Counted from the first letter of the stretch, positions 8,411-17,168 are shown. The stretch: 64,000 bases of DNA from Psychroflexus aestuariivivens (GCF_004010055.1 NZ_RQVT01000034.1:62001-126000); one strand, 5' to 3'. Numbers and translations: made by a program. The notes: generated by a model from the sequence alone, not told the origin.

Positions 8411-9361
8411 TCAAGACTTTGATTTCTGAACAGGACTAATTATTTCAATATCTTGAAATTGAATAGCAGCTCTAACGATTGAGTTGATCACTTCCATTAA
8501 AGCATCGATAATATGCATTTTCAATTCATTTTTATGATGAACAATACTGATCTCACGAGAAGGATAAGGTTTCTGGAAGAATTTTACGAATTTTTGCTTT
8601 TCTGAACTCAGGTCTAGTGTATGCAAATACGGTAAAAGCGTCATGCCTAAACCTTCATCGGATAATTTAATAAGTGTTTCAAAACTTCCGCTTTCCAAAT
8701 AAAACTGTCTTTGGTCGGGTTTCAACTGACTAGCTTTGCATAAATTCAACACATTATCTTTGAAACAATGACCATCTTCCAACAATAAAATTTCATCAAC
8801 ATCCAAATCGTCTGGCGTTAAGTCTGTTTTATTGAACAATGGATGTTGCTTAGGAATGTAAGCTGTAAAAGGTTCGTAATAAATTGGTTTTTCAATAATA
8901 TTTTCAAACTCCAAAGGCGTGGCAGCTATACCAGCGTCAAGATGTCCTTGCTGGATTTTTTCTATAATGGCTTCGGTGTGAAGTTCTTCTATCTTAAGAT
9001 TTATTTTTGGATACTTTTTTACAAAATTATTCAGAAACATCGGTAGTAAAGTCGGCATCACTGTAGGAATGATTCCCAATTTGAATTCACCACCAATAAA
9101 TCCTTTTTGTTGTTCTACAATATCCTGAATCCGAATGCTTTCATTCACTATATTTTTAGCCTGTGCTATAATTTTTTCACCAACAGGAGTTAATTTGATG
9201 GGTTTTTTGGTACGATCGAAAATTTTCACACCCAACTCCTCCTCTAGCTTTTGTACTTGCATACTTAAAGTCGGTTGAGTTACAAATACCTTTTCTGAAG
9301 CTTTGGTAAAATTCTTATATTCAGCAACAGCCAATAAATAATTAAGTTGAGTGATCGTCAT
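8411..9361 (-). CDS. oxyR: OxyR-type LysR-family hydrogen-peroxide sensor
   Basis: A 316-residue LysR-type transcription factor. Residues 1-60 are the winged helix-turn-helix DNA-binding domain (TITQLNYLLAVAEYKNFTKA, then TQPTLSMQVQKLEEELG). The rest is a substrate-binding-like sensor domain. The sensor has the OxyR signature DGHCFKDNVLNLC, whose two cysteines count to positions 199 and 208, the numbers of the peroxidatic and resolving cysteines in E. coli OxyR. It should therefore form a disulfide with peroxide and activate antioxidant genes. It has its own promoter. No catalase, ahpC or dps gene is next to it; its neighbours are priA and the SulP transporter, so its targets are probably elsewhere. 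Confidence 0.9.
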   Translation of the reverse strand: MTITQLNYLLAVAEYKNFTKASEKVFVTQPTLSMQVQKLEEELGVKIFDRTKKPIKLTPVGEKIIAQAKNIVNESIRIQDIVEQQKGFIGGEFKLGIIPTVMPTLLPMFLNNFVKKYPKINLKIEELHTEAIIEKIQQGHLDAGIAATPLEFENIIEKPIYYEPFTAYIPKQHPLFNKTDLTPDDLDVDEILLLEDGHCFKDNVLNLCKASQLKPDQRQFYLESGSFETLIKLSDEGLGMTLLPYLHTLDLSSEKQKFVKFFQKPYPSREISIVHHKNELKMHIIDALMEVINSIVRAAIQFQDIEIISPVQKSKS

Positions 9362-9376
9362 GATTCAAATTTTTCA

Positions 9377-9408
9377 CAAAAATACACTATTGGATTTATT
9401 TATAACAA
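9377..9408 (-). promoter_or_regulatory. Promoter of oxyR
   Basis: On the minus strand a TTG at 9408-9406 and a perfect TATTTTTG at 9384-9377 are separated by 21 bases, giving a full -33/-7 match. The oxyR ATG at 9361 follows 15 bases after the box, so the leader is very short. Confidence 0.7.
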
Positions 9409-9459
9409 TTTTGAAGTCGATAAAATTTAAGCTATAGTTCCAGTAAAACAAATAAAATA

Positions 9460-11922
9460 TTAGTAAGGATCTACATTAACGACCACTTTTACAGATCGAA
9501 AAAAACTGATAGCTTTAAATTTATCAATCCCTTTTTGAAGATATTCTTTGGTTTTTTCTAATGATTGTTTTTGAGGAATTTTGACTAGAATATTTTTATG
9601 ATATTCGTTTCTGATTCTAGAAATTGGTGGAAATTCAGGTCCCAGAACATGGGTTTTGAAAATCTGTCGATAATATAAAGCCAACCAATCTGCGGATTCA
9701 TTCAACTTGTTTAAATCTTTAGTTTTCAGGACAATTTTCACCATTCTAAAAATTGGTGGATATTTGAAATTGTATCGATCATCAAGTTGTTCTTTGAACA
9801 TTTCAGCATAATTATTGGTCGTCACTTGCTGAAGTATTTGATGATGCGGATTGTAAGTTTGAATCAAAACCAAACCTTGTTCATCGGTTCGTCCAGCACG
9901 ACCGGACACCTGAACCAATAATTGGTAACTGCGTTCGTGTGCTCTGAAATCTGGAAAGTTCAATAGACTGTCTGCATTCATTACCCCGACAAGTTTCACA
10001 TCGCGAAAATCTAAACCTTTGGTTAGCATTTGGGTGCCAACCAAAATATCTATTTCGCGATTTTCAAAAGCTGAAATAATTTTTTCATAGGAATTTTTTC
10101 CACGAGTTGTGTCCAAATCCATCCTTTGGATTTTGTAATCTTCAAACAGCGAATTCAGTTCGGTTTCGATTTGTTCAGTACCAAAACCTTTGGTGCTCAA
10201 CGATTGTGAGCCACAAGCCAGACATTTCAATTGCATTGCCATGTGAAAGCCGCAATAATGGCAACGCAAAGTGTTGTTGTGCTTGTGATAGGTTAAACTG
10301 ACATCGCAATTTGGACATTGTGGCGCATGTCCACAAGTATTGCATTCTAAAATTGGTGAAAAACCACGACGATTTTGAAATAAAATAACTTGCTGCCCAG
10401 CTGCTAAAGTTTCTTTCATAGCTTCAAGTAGACGTTCAGAAAAATGTCCAGTCATTTTCTTCTTACGCTGATTTTCTTTTAAATCAACCAATTCAATTTT
10501 TGGTGGCATGACATTTCCATAACGTTTATCTAATTTCACATAACCGTATTTATTTTGATTGGCATTATGAAAGCTTTCAATACTTGGCGTGGCAGTTCCT
10601 AACAAGGTTTTAGCTTTGAAAATATTTGCTAAAACTACAGCAGAATCCCGAGCATGATATCTAGGCGCAGGATCAAATTGTTTAAAGCTACTTTCGTGAG
10701 ATTCGTCAACGACAATAAGACCAAGATTTTGGAATGGTAAAAAAATTGAAGATCTTACGCCAATAATGATTTTACCTTTGGTACCTTCCAAAATATGTTT
10801 GTAAACCTCTACACGTTCATTTACTGAATATTTGCTGTGATACACCAAAACTTCTTCTCCAAAGTAAGCCTGCAAACGATTGATTAATTGTGTCGTAAGT
10901 GCGATTTCAGGCAAAAGATAAAGCACTTGTTTCCCTTTTTCTAAAACTTTTTCAATCAGTCTGATGTAAATTTCAGTTTTCCCAGAAGATGTGACACCTT
11001 GAAACAAACAAACAGGTTTTATTCTGAAATTTTCTAGAATTTCATCATAGGCTTGTTTCTGTTCTTCGTTCAGATGAATAGAAGTATTTGTAATTTCACC
11101 TTGAAAATTGACCCGGTCTTTTTTAATAACATATTCTTCAAGAATATTTTTTTCAATTAAAGCTTTAATAACCGGAGCTGAAACTCCCGCTTTTTCTCTC
11201 AATTCTTTGGTCATTATTGGCTTTTGGCTTTGAGCTGATAAAGAAAAAAGTTTTAGCAAAGCTTCTTTTTGCTTATTCGCTCTGCTCAAATCTTCAAGCA
11301 ACTGCGGCAATTTATTTTCAGACTGGTATTCAGGCAGTATTCTTATGAATTTTTCAAGTTTTGGTTTGTATTGTTTATTTAATTCTTGATTTACTGTAAT
11401 CAAACTTTTATCAACCATTTTATTGACAACCGGAAGTATGGTTTTTTTATCAAGAATTAGAGTAATTTCTCTAATTTTAAGAAGCGGTTGTTTTTGTAAA
11501 GCCTGTAAAATTAAATACTCATCATCGGTCAAATCCTCACGTTCGTCAATGTTTTCCATATCCATTTCAGGATGTGGCTCGATGACGGTTTCACTTTCAA
11601 TCAATAACGCACTTGGCAATGCAGAACGCAAAATTTCACCTTCACTACACATGTAATATTCTGCCATCCAACGCCAAAGTTGCAATTGCTTTAAAGTGAC
11701 AATTGGCGTTTCATCTAAAATTTCTTCAATAGGCTTGGCTTGGTACCGCAGTGGTGGATTTTGGTGTATATTGACCACAATCGCAGAATAGACCTTGGTT
11801 TTACCAAATGGAACAGCAATACGCATACCGATTTCCAAGATTTCAAACTCGGTTTCAGTTATGCTGTAGGTAAAATATTTTTCTAATGGTAATGGAACAA
11901 TTACGTCAACAAAATAGGACAT
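9460..11922 (-). CDS. priA: Primosomal protein N' (replication restart helicase PriA)
   Basis: An 820-residue PriA, the 3'-5' helicase that recognises stalled forks and reloads the replicative helicase. The N-terminal DNA-binding region begins with the family motif YFVDVIVPLPLEKYFTY. Walker A is GVTSSGKTEIY and Walker B with the DExH box is VVDESHES. The zinc-binding insert keeps its paired cysteines (CNTCGH, CPNC, CHYCG, CLACG), and helicase motif VI is QVSGRAGR. Full length for the family. It is the last gene of a minus-strand run (nadC, yihY, CHI-like, DUF2147, priA) with an 18-base gap to DUF2147, so it is probably cotranscribed. Confidence 0.97.
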   Translation of the reverse strand: MSYFVDVIVPLPLEKYFTYSITETEFEILEIGMRIAVPFGKTKVYSAIVVNIHQNPPLRYQAKPIEEILDETPIVTLKQLQLWRWMAEYYMCSEGEILRSALPSALLIESETVIEPHPEMDMENIDEREDLTDDEYLILQALQKQPLLKIREITLILDKKTILPVVNKMVDKSLITVNQELNKQYKPKLEKFIRILPEYQSENKLPQLLEDLSRANKQKEALLKLFSLSAQSQKPIMTKELREKAGVSAPVIKALIEKNILEEYVIKKDRVNFQGEITNTSIHLNEEQKQAYDEILENFRIKPVCLFQGVTSSGKTEIYIRLIEKVLEKGKQVLYLLPEIALTTQLINRLQAYFGEEVLVYHSKYSVNERVEVYKHILEGTKGKIIIGVRSSIFLPFQNLGLIVVDESHESSFKQFDPAPRYHARDSAVVLANIFKAKTLLGTATPSIESFHNANQNKYGYVKLDKRYGNVMPPKIELVDLKENQRKKKMTGHFSERLLEAMKETLAAGQQVILFQNRRGFSPILECNTCGHAPQCPNCDVSLTYHKHNNTLRCHYCGFHMAMQLKCLACGSQSLSTKGFGTEQIETELNSLFEDYKIQRMDLDTTRGKNSYEKIISAFENREIDILVGTQMLTKGLDFRDVKLVGVMNADSLLNFPDFRAHERSYQLLVQVSGRAGRTDEQGLVLIQTYNPHHQILQQVTTNNYAEMFKEQLDDRYNFKYPPIFRMVKIVLKTKDLNKLNESADWLALYYRQIFKTHVLGPEFPPISRIRNEYHKNILVKIPQKQSLEKTKEYLQKGIDKFKAISFFRSVKVVVNVDPY

Positions 11923-11940
11923 TCAATATCTTTTTCAATC

Positions 11941-12366
11941 TTATTCCTCCAGTCGTTTCCAGGTTTGGGTGCGGTAAAATACAGAAACATAGCCACGGAC
12001 ATGTAATTCGTCAGGATTGTCTTCATTGAGCCAAATTTTAGCATCATAGGACTTCCCATTTTCTGGATCAATAATTTCTCCATTGGCATATTCATCACCG
12101 TCTTTTTCTAGATCTCTTATAAAAACCATGCCTTCTACTTTGATATCTTTTAAATCACCTTTGCATTCTGTACATCGAACATCGCGCTTAGAGTCTTTAA
12201 GAATACGCTTAATTTGCCCGTAAATTTTACCGTTTTCTTCATAAATTTCGACGATAGATTTGGCTTCACCTGAATTATCGTCTATAGTTTTCCATTTTCC
12301 AAAAACGTCCTGCGCATAGAATGTGCAAGACGTCATAAGTGTAATAAAAATTAAAACAAACTTCAT
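11941..12366 (-). CDS. DUF2147 family secreted protein
   Basis: A 141-residue exported protein: a signal peptide of about 18 residues (TSCTFYAQ) precedes a compact beta domain beginning DVFGKWKTIDDNSGEAKSIV. This is the DUF2147 pattern, with a pair of cysteines in CTECKGD and the closing WKRLEE. DUF2147 proteins are periplasmic or secreted and of unknown function; the fold is lipocalin-like by length and strand pattern, which is inference. The start lies 3 bases after the stop of the chalcone isomerase-like gene and the stop lies 18 bases before priA, so it sits inside the nadC-priA operon. Confidence 0.85.
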   Translation of the reverse strand: MKFVLIFITLMTSCTFYAQDVFGKWKTIDDNSGEAKSIVEIYEENGKIYGQIKRILKDSKRDVRCTECKGDLKDIKVEGMVFIRDLEKDGDEYANGEIIDPENGKSYDAKIWLNEDNPDELHVRGYVSVFYRTQTWKRLEE

Positions 12367-12369
12367 AAA

Positions 12370-12930
12370 TTATAAATTTAGCATTCCTTTCATCAAATCT
12401 TCGTCTGCTGGTTCATCGCAGAACCAAATTCCGAACAATGCTTTTTTGAAATCGAAACCTTCTATCGTGCCTAGTTCTTTGCCGTTTTTGTAAACAACAA
12501 TGCCTTTTTCAGGCTGATAAGTAATATCGAAAATATCCTGTTTTTGAATTTCCTCAGAGAAAAAAGCTTTGAATTGATCTATTTTCTTTCGGTAAGCTTC
12601 AGTGTTACCTTTGGTAGAATTTTCGAATCCTTCCTCCACTGCGTCACTCATTTTTTTACTTGAAATTAATCCAGAAACAATATGGATTTTAATTGTCATA
12701 GGTGAATCTGCATCCATAACTTTCTGTGCGCTGTTCATTTTTTTTGTGACATACAAGCCACCAGCATACATGTCCATCCAAAATTTTTCTCTAACACCAG
12801 CACCGTTAAGCATCATCTCGTGTTGACCAAAATTCTGTTTATTTGGCAATTCTACACCGGCAACTTCAGTTTGAGAAAAAGCTGGCATCGCCATAACTAA
12901 AGCTAAAATAATTGTTGAAAGTAGTTTCAT
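12370..12930 (-). CDS. Chalcone isomerase-like periplasmic protein
   Basis: A 186-residue protein with a cleavable signal peptide (MAMPAFSQ) followed by a chalcone isomerase-like domain: EVAGVELPNKQ at the start, GAGVREKFWMDMYAGGLYV and the C-terminal ALFGIWFCDEPADEDLMKGML. The bacterial family has the chalcone isomerase fold, but flavonoid isomerase activity should not be assumed; a lipid-binding role is possible. The start overlaps the stop of the upstream YihY gene by four bases (ATGA), the usual sign of translational coupling, and DUF2147 follows after three bases. Confidence 0.85.
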   Translation of the reverse strand: MKLLSTIILALVMAMPAFSQTEVAGVELPNKQNFGQHEMMLNGAGVREKFWMDMYAGGLYVTKKMNSAQKVMDADSPMTIKIHIVSGLISSKKMSDAVEEGFENSTKGNTEAYRKKIDQFKAFFSEEIQKQDIFDITYQPEKGIVVYKNGKELGTIEGFDFKKALFGIWFCDEPADEDLMKGMLNL

Positions 12931-13862
12931 AGTAATTTATTTTTATTGTGTTTCTTTAAGTGATAGATAGTCCCGTTGAGTTCAAACCCCAACAACAATA
13001 TATTTGAATTCAACCAAATGTATAGCATCAAAATCAACAAAGCTCCAATAGAGCCATAAAGTTGGTTATAGGCACTAAAATTTTCAACATAAATTGAAAA
13101 CAAATAGGTGGTTAAGATAATTAAAATTGTTGTAAAAAAAGCTCCCGGCGAAAAAAAGCGAGATTTACGACCTTCTTTAGTCCCAAAATAATATAAAATT
13201 GAAATTCCCAGAATTAAAATGAAAATTAAAATTGCAAAACGGCCGTATTTAGCAAGAAGCAAGGAATCTCCTACGACACCTAAACTCTGAAATTGATCAA
13301 TTAAATAAGTAAAATAAACTGTCGCAATTACAGCAATCAAAAGTAAAAAAGCCACAACTATTGCAATTCCAACTGCAACAATGTACTGCCTTATGATAGT
13401 TCTGTTGACTTTGGTATGATAGGAAAATTCAAAACCAGTAAAAATAGCATTCACTCCATTGGACATCAGGAAAATTGATAATAAAAACACAAATGACAAT
13501 AAACCTGCTCTCGGGTTGTTGGCGATGTCGTAAAAAATATCTTCAAATAAACCTGAAGTTTGAGGCGGCAACAATTCTTCGAAATAATTGAGTAATTCTT
13601 GCTGAAAATCATCGATAAACCAAACAAAAGGAATCAAATTCAGGACAAATAACAAAAATGGAAAAATGGCCATGAAAAAACTAAACGCAATAGAACCAGC
13701 ACGGGTTGAAAAAGTGCCTTTTATAATACCTAAAATGTAAATTTTCAACAAATCGTAAAGCGTTAAACCATCCAATCTTGGCAATTTCAATCGGTTTGAA
13801 AATTTTGCCAATGTTCTGATAATTGGTATCTTTTGGAAGCTTTCATCAATTTGTTCAGCCAT
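12927..13862 (-). CDS. YihY/BrkB-family inner-membrane protein
   Basis: A 311-residue polytopic membrane protein with about six hydrophobic segments. Family landmarks are the early TRAGSIAFSFFMAIFPFLLF and the C-terminal YGSIGALLILMLYIWLNSNI followed by LGFELN. The family was once called ribonuclease BN by mistake and is now known only as YihY/virulence factor BrkB; its molecular function is unsettled. It follows nadC after three bases and overlaps the CHI-like gene by four, firmly inside the operon. The lysine/asparagine-rich C-terminal tail (HLKKHNKNKLL) is probably cytoplasmic. Confidence 0.9.
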   Translation of the reverse strand: MAEQIDESFQKIPIIRTLAKFSNRLKLPRLDGLTLYDLLKIYILGIIKGTFSTRAGSIAFSFFMAIFPFLLFVLNLIPFVWFIDDFQQELLNYFEELLPPQTSGLFEDIFYDIANNPRAGLLSFVFLLSIFLMSNGVNAIFTGFEFSYHTKVNRTIIRQYIVAVGIAIVVAFLLLIAVIATVYFTYLIDQFQSLGVVGDSLLLAKYGRFAILIFILILGISILYYFGTKEGRKSRFFSPGAFFTTILIILTTYLFSIYVENFSAYNQLYGSIGALLILMLYIWLNSNILLLGFELNGTIYHLKKHNKNKLL

Positions 13863-13865
13863 AAA

Positions 13866-14723
13866 CTATACTGCTTTGAGACTTAAATCGAGATTATATA
13901 CAGAATGCGTTAATGCACCACTTGAAATAAAATCAACACCACAAGCGGCGTATTTCGGGGCTGTTTCCAACGTTATGCCGCCGCTAGATTCGGTTAAACA
14001 ATTATTGCCAATTATTTCTACAGCAGATTTTGTATCGTCATAATTGAAATTATCAAGCAGAATTCTATAAATTCCTCCAGCATTTAGAATTTGTTGCACT
14101 TCGTCCAAATCTCTGGCTTCAACAATAATTTTTAAATCCAAATGATTCTTGGACAAATAAGACTTCGTTTTTTCTATGGCTTGCGGTATTCCGCCAGCAA
14201 AGTCGATGTGATTATCTTTCAGCATAATCATATCATACAAAGCAAATCGATGATTTTCTCCGCCGCCGATTTTTACTGCCCATTTTTCTAACGCACGCAA
14301 TCCAGGGGTCGTTTTTCTGGTATCTAAAATTTTGGTTTTATAAGGTGACAAAGCTTCAGCAAAAGATTTTGTTTTAGTTGAAATCGCACTCATTCTCTGC
14401 ATCGCATTCAAAACTAAACGCTCGGCTTTCAAAATAGATTGACTAGAGCCTTCAACAAAAAAAGCGACATCTCCATATTGGATATTTTCTCCATCCTTAA
14501 TTTCTTGAGTAATTTCTAGTACGGGATCTACAAATTTAAAAACTTGTTTGGCGAAATCTATACCTGCAATAATCCCTTCATCTTTGACTAAAAGTTTAGC
14601 TTTACCTATAGCTGAACTGGGAATACAAGCTAAACTGGAATGATCTCCATCGCCAACATCTTCGCGAATAGCGTTAGTGATGATCCATTCTATTTCTTTT
14701 TCAAATTGTTTTTGACTAATCAT
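13866..14723 (-). CDS. nadC: Nicotinate-nucleotide pyrophosphorylase (carboxylating)
   Basis: A 285-residue quinolinate phosphoribosyltransferase that converts quinolinate and PRPP to nicotinate mononucleotide, CO2 and pyrophosphate in de novo NAD synthesis. Recognisable motifs: DVGDGDHSS near the N-terminus, LDTRKTTPGLRALEKWAVKIGGG with the PRPP/quinolinate-binding residues, IMLKDNHI, IVEARDLDE and LLDNF. The ATG at 14723 gives the normal family length; the in-frame ATG at 14750 would start inside the promoter region and is rejected. It is the first gene of the minus-strand operon ending in priA. No nadA or nadB is in the window. Confidence 0.95.
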   Translation of the reverse strand: MISQKQFEKEIEWIITNAIREDVGDGDHSSLACIPSSAIGKAKLLVKDEGIIAGIDFAKQVFKFVDPVLEITQEIKDGENIQYGDVAFFVEGSSQSILKAERLVLNAMQRMSAISTKTKSFAEALSPYKTKILDTRKTTPGLRALEKWAVKIGGGENHRFALYDMIMLKDNHIDFAGGIPQAIEKTKSYLSKNHLDLKIIVEARDLDEVQQILNAGGIYRILLDNFNYDDTKSAVEIIGNNCLTESSGGITLETAPKYAACGVDFISSGALTHSVYNLDLSLKAV

Positions 14724-14740
14724 TAGGTTCTCTATTTTTG
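14712..14740 (+). promoter_or_regulatory. Promoter of rlmH
   Basis: TTG at 14712-14714 and TATTTTTG at 14733-14740 are 18 bases apart, within the accepted range. The ATG of rlmH at 14771 follows 31 bases later. The TTG lies inside the nadC coding sequence. Confidence 0.6.
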
Positions 14741-14747
14741 TCACAAA

Positions 14748-14781
14748 CAAAGTTAATCTTTTTTATACTGATGACCATCAA
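14748..14781 (-). promoter_or_regulatory. Promoter of the nadC operon
   Basis: On the minus strand TTG at 14781-14779 and TAACTTTG at 14755-14748 are 23 bases apart, the upper limit of the consensus. The nadC ATG at 14723 follows after 24 bases. The TTG lies inside the rlmH coding sequence, so this promoter is interlaced with that of rlmH. Confidence 0.55.
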
Positions 14782-15244
14782 ATTACTACTTGTCGGCAAA
14801 ACCGATTTAAAAGATCTTCAATCCTTAGTAAAAATTTACGAGCAGCGATTGTCGCATTATGTGAAATTTGAAACTGAAATAATTCCTGATTTAAAGAAAA
14901 CCAAGCATTTAACGGTTGAACTTCAAAAGCAAAAAGAAGGAGAGCAGATTTTGAAACGCCTTTCCAGTTCGGATGTGGTGGTTTTGCTAGACGAAAATGG
15001 TCGAGAATTTACTTCTGTAAAATATGCACAATGGTTACAAAAGCAGATGAATTCTGGCATCAAACAGTTGGTTTTTGTAATTGGCGGTCCTTATGGTTTT
15101 TCGGAAGATGTGTATAAAAAAAGCCGACAAAAAGTAGCCTTGTCTAAAATGACTTTCTCGCACCAAATGGTCAGACTATTTTTCACAGAACAGTTGTATC
15201 GCGCATTTTCAATTTTGAATAATCAACCCTATCATCACGAGTAG
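14771..15244 (+). CDS. rlmH: 23S rRNA (pseudouridine-N3) methyltransferase RlmH
   Basis: A 157-residue SPOUT methyltransferase that methylates pseudouridine 1915 in helix 69 of 23S rRNA on the assembled ribosome. The start motif is MTIKLLLVGKTD. The trefoil-knot SAM-binding region is clear: VVLLDENGREFTS, then VFVIGGPYGFSEDVY and the closing SHQMVRLFFTEQLYRAFSI, ending in NNQPYHHE. Length matches the E. coli enzyme. A longer in-frame start at 14738 lies in the promoter box and is rejected. It diverges from nadC and its stop lies three bases from the convergent cupin gene, with no visible terminator between. Confidence 0.96.
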   Translation: MTIKLLLVGKTDLKDLQSLVKIYEQRLSHYVKFETEIIPDLKKTKHLTVELQKQKEGEQILKRLSSSDVVVLLDENGREFTSVKYAQWLQKQMNSGIKQLVFVIGGPYGFSEDVYKKSRQKVALSKMTFSHQMVRLFFTEQLYRAFSILNNQPYHHE

Positions 15245-15247
15245 AGT

Positions 15248-15610
15248 TTAAATCTTATCTAAATTGTTTTTGGTGAAATGATTCTGTTGATCACCAGTAT
15301 TCAAGGTAGATTTTGGTTCAAACAAAAGGACGTGGACTTCTTCGTCTGCTACTGGCCGATGTCTTTGACCTTTAGGAATAATCAAAAATTCACCAGCACT
15401 TAAATGTTTAGTTTCAGATTCAAATTCAATTTTGAGTTCGCCTTTGATAACCAAAAACATTTCATCCTCATCTTTGTGACTGTGCCAAACAAATTCACCT
15501 TTAAGTTTAGCCAACTTAACCTGTTGTTCGTTGAGATCTCCAACGATTTTCGGAGTCCAAAACTCAGAAAATTCAGTAAGCTTTTGATCGATATTGACAA
15601 CTTGATTCAT
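15248..15610 (-). CDS. Single-domain cupin protein
   Basis: A 120-residue cytoplasmic protein with one cupin barrel. Cupin motif 1 is FVWHSHKDEDEMFLVIKGEL (two histidines and a glutamate as likely metal ligands) and motif 2 is GEFLIIPKGQRHRP with the third histidine. Such proteins range from sugar isomerases to oxygenases and binding proteins, so no reaction is proposed. Its ATG shares a base with the stop of the upstream cytochrome c gene (TAATG), which indicates translational coupling and places it in the sugar dehydrogenase-cytochrome c operon. Confidence 0.85.
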   Translation of the reverse strand: MNQVVNIDQKLTEFSEFWTPKIVGDLNEQQVKLAKLKGEFVWHSHKDEDEMFLVIKGELKIEFESETKHLSAGEFLIIPKGQRHRPVADEEVHVLLFEPKSTLNTGDQQNHFTKNNLDKI

Positions 15611-16053
15611 TATTTCTTTTCTAATTTGGAGACTTCAGCTTTGGTGACTTGTTTCAAATTATAGTCTGAGTTTCCGAAGTTATGCATGATATAATTCATA
15701 ACATCGGCGACTTCTTGATCACTTAAACCCATCGCGCTCATTCGGTTGTTATAGGTTTTACCATTTACGATGATTTCTCCACTCAAACCAAATTTTACGG
15801 ATTTTATACTAGCTTCACGTTTATTTTTCAGCCAGTTGGACTTTGCCAAAGGCGGATAAGTATTTTCAACGCCTTCGCCATTTGGAAGATGACAACGCAT
15901 ACAGAAATCTGCATAAATCGATTTGCCATCGTTTATGCTTTGTTTCAATTCTTTTTCTTGTAGATCATTGTAATTTTCATTTGAAGAAATTGAATTTAAA
16001 TTCATAAAAAATACTGATAGACAGGCTAAAAAAAAGACTAATATAAATTTCAT
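15610..16053 (-). CDS. Exported monohaem cytochrome c
   Basis: A 147-residue protein with an N-terminal hydrophobic signal or anchor (about residues 1-20) and one class I cytochrome c domain. The haem motif is CMRCH with cysteines at 51 and 54 and the histidine at 55. The axial methionine is probably in NRMSAMGLSDQEVADVMNYI. The preceding text ADF and following LPNGEGVENTYPPLAKS are typical of cytochromes that accept electrons from periplasmic dehydrogenases. Its start lies two bases after the stop of the PQQ-dependent dehydrogenase, the obvious electron donor. Its stop overlaps the cupin start. Confidence 0.9.
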   Translation of the reverse strand: MKFILVFFLACLSVFFMNLNSISSNENYNDLQEKELKQSINDGKSIYADFCMRCHLPNGEGVENTYPPLAKSNWLKNKREASIKSVKFGLSGEIIVNGKTYNNRMSAMGLSDQEVADVMNYIMHNFGNSDYNLKQVTKAEVSKLEKK

Positions 16054-16055
16054 TG

Positions 16056-17168
16056 TTATGATTTAGGCAACATTTTTATCAAACCTACACCTTCCACACC
16101 AACATAAATAAAACCATCTTTGCCTTGTTTTACACTTCGAACTCGACCAATTTGATCTAAAAGTTTTACTCTTTTATTCACTCCGTTTTCATCTATTGCC
16201 AAATGTTCTAAATATTGAAACTTAAGTGAGCCAGCTAAGATATCACCTTTCAAATCTGGATATTTATCCGAAGTTACAAATGTCATTCCACTCGGCGCAA
16301 TGGATGGCACCCAATAATAAAAAGGCTGCTTCATGCCTGGTTTGGAAGTTTCGTCGGTAAATTCTGTCCCGTCATAGTTTATTCCGTAGCTCACAACAGG
16401 CCAACCATAATTCTCTCCTTTTTCAATAATATTGATTTCGTCGCCACCACGCGGACCGTGTTCATGAATCCAAACTTTTCCAGTTTCAGGATGCAAATCC
16501 ATTCCTTGGGGATTTCTGTGTCCGTAAGAATAAATGGCTTTTTTTGCATCTTTTTCATCATAAAATGGATTATCAGTAGGAATGCTGCCATCATCATGAA
16601 ATCTATATATTTTACCACCATCTCTTGTAATATCTTGCGGATTCACTTCTCTAGCACCGCGCTCACCAATTGACATAAATAGATAACCGTCTCGGTCAAA
16701 AACCAAACGGCTACCGAAATGCACGCCTTTTGTAGTGTTTGGTGAAGCTTTGTATAGCTGTTCGATATTAGTAATTTGGTTATTTTCGAGTTTTGCACGA
16801 ATTAGTGCTGTGTGTCCACCTTCTTCTTCACCTGTTGTAGAAGCTAAGGTGAAATAAATCCAGGGTTTATTTGGATAATCTGGATGAATTTTCACATCTA
16901 ACAAGCCGCCTTGTCCGCGATTGTAAACATTAGGAATTTCACCAATATTGGTGGTTTCACCATTTTTATAATGATAGACTTGTCCTGATTTAGCAGTTAC
17001 GATTATACTCCCGTCATCGAAAAAATCGAAACCCCATGGGATTTCTATATTGTCAACTAATACATCGTATTTATAATCTTCATCAATATTTTGAATACTT
17101 GTATCTTCAGTTTGAGCACAAGCTAGAAAACCAAAGCTCAATATGAATAAATAAATTCTTTTTTTCAT
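16056..17168 (-). CDS. PQQ-dependent sugar dehydrogenase (glucose/sorbosone dehydrogenase family), lipoprotein
   Basis: About 370 residues: a lipoprotein signal (FILSFGFLACAQ) followed by the six-bladed beta-propeller of soluble aldose sugar dehydrogenases. Family landmarks are the early IPWGFDFFDDGSIIV, GGLLDVKIHPDYP, GVHFGSRLVFDRDGYLFMSI, YSYGHRNPQGMDLHPETG, the EHGPRGGDEINII stretch with PQQ/calcium-binding residues, and NYGWPVVSYG. It should oxidise a sugar in the periplasm and pass electrons to the cytochrome c encoded just downstream. No PQQ biosynthesis genes are in the window. Two further ATGs lie at 17177 and 17171; 17168 is chosen because it gives the shortest standard signal peptide. 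Confidence 0.9.
   Translation of the reverse strand: MKKRIYLFILSFGFLACAQTEDTSIQNIDEDYKYDVLVDNIEIPWGFDFFDDGSIIVTAKSGQVYHYKNGETTNIGEIPNVYNRGQGGLLDVKIHPDYPNKPWIYFTLASTTGEEEGGHTALIRAKLENNQITNIEQLYKASPNTTKGVHFGSRLVFDRDGYLFMSIGERGAREVNPQDITRDGGKIYRFHDDGSIPTDNPFYDEKDAKKAIYSYGHRNPQGMDLHPETGKVWIHEHGPRGGDEINIIEKGENYGWPVVSYGINYDGTEFTDETSKPGMKQPFYYWVPSIAPSGMTFVTSDKYPDLKGDILAGSLKFQYLEHLAIDENGVNKRVKLLDQIGRVRSVKQGKDGFIYVGVEGVGLIKMLPKS

Noticed and set aside
14738-14770. Longer N-terminus for RlmH
   Set aside because: It would start inside the TATTTTTG promoter box and add 11 residues not found in the family; MTIKLLLVGKTD is the standard start.
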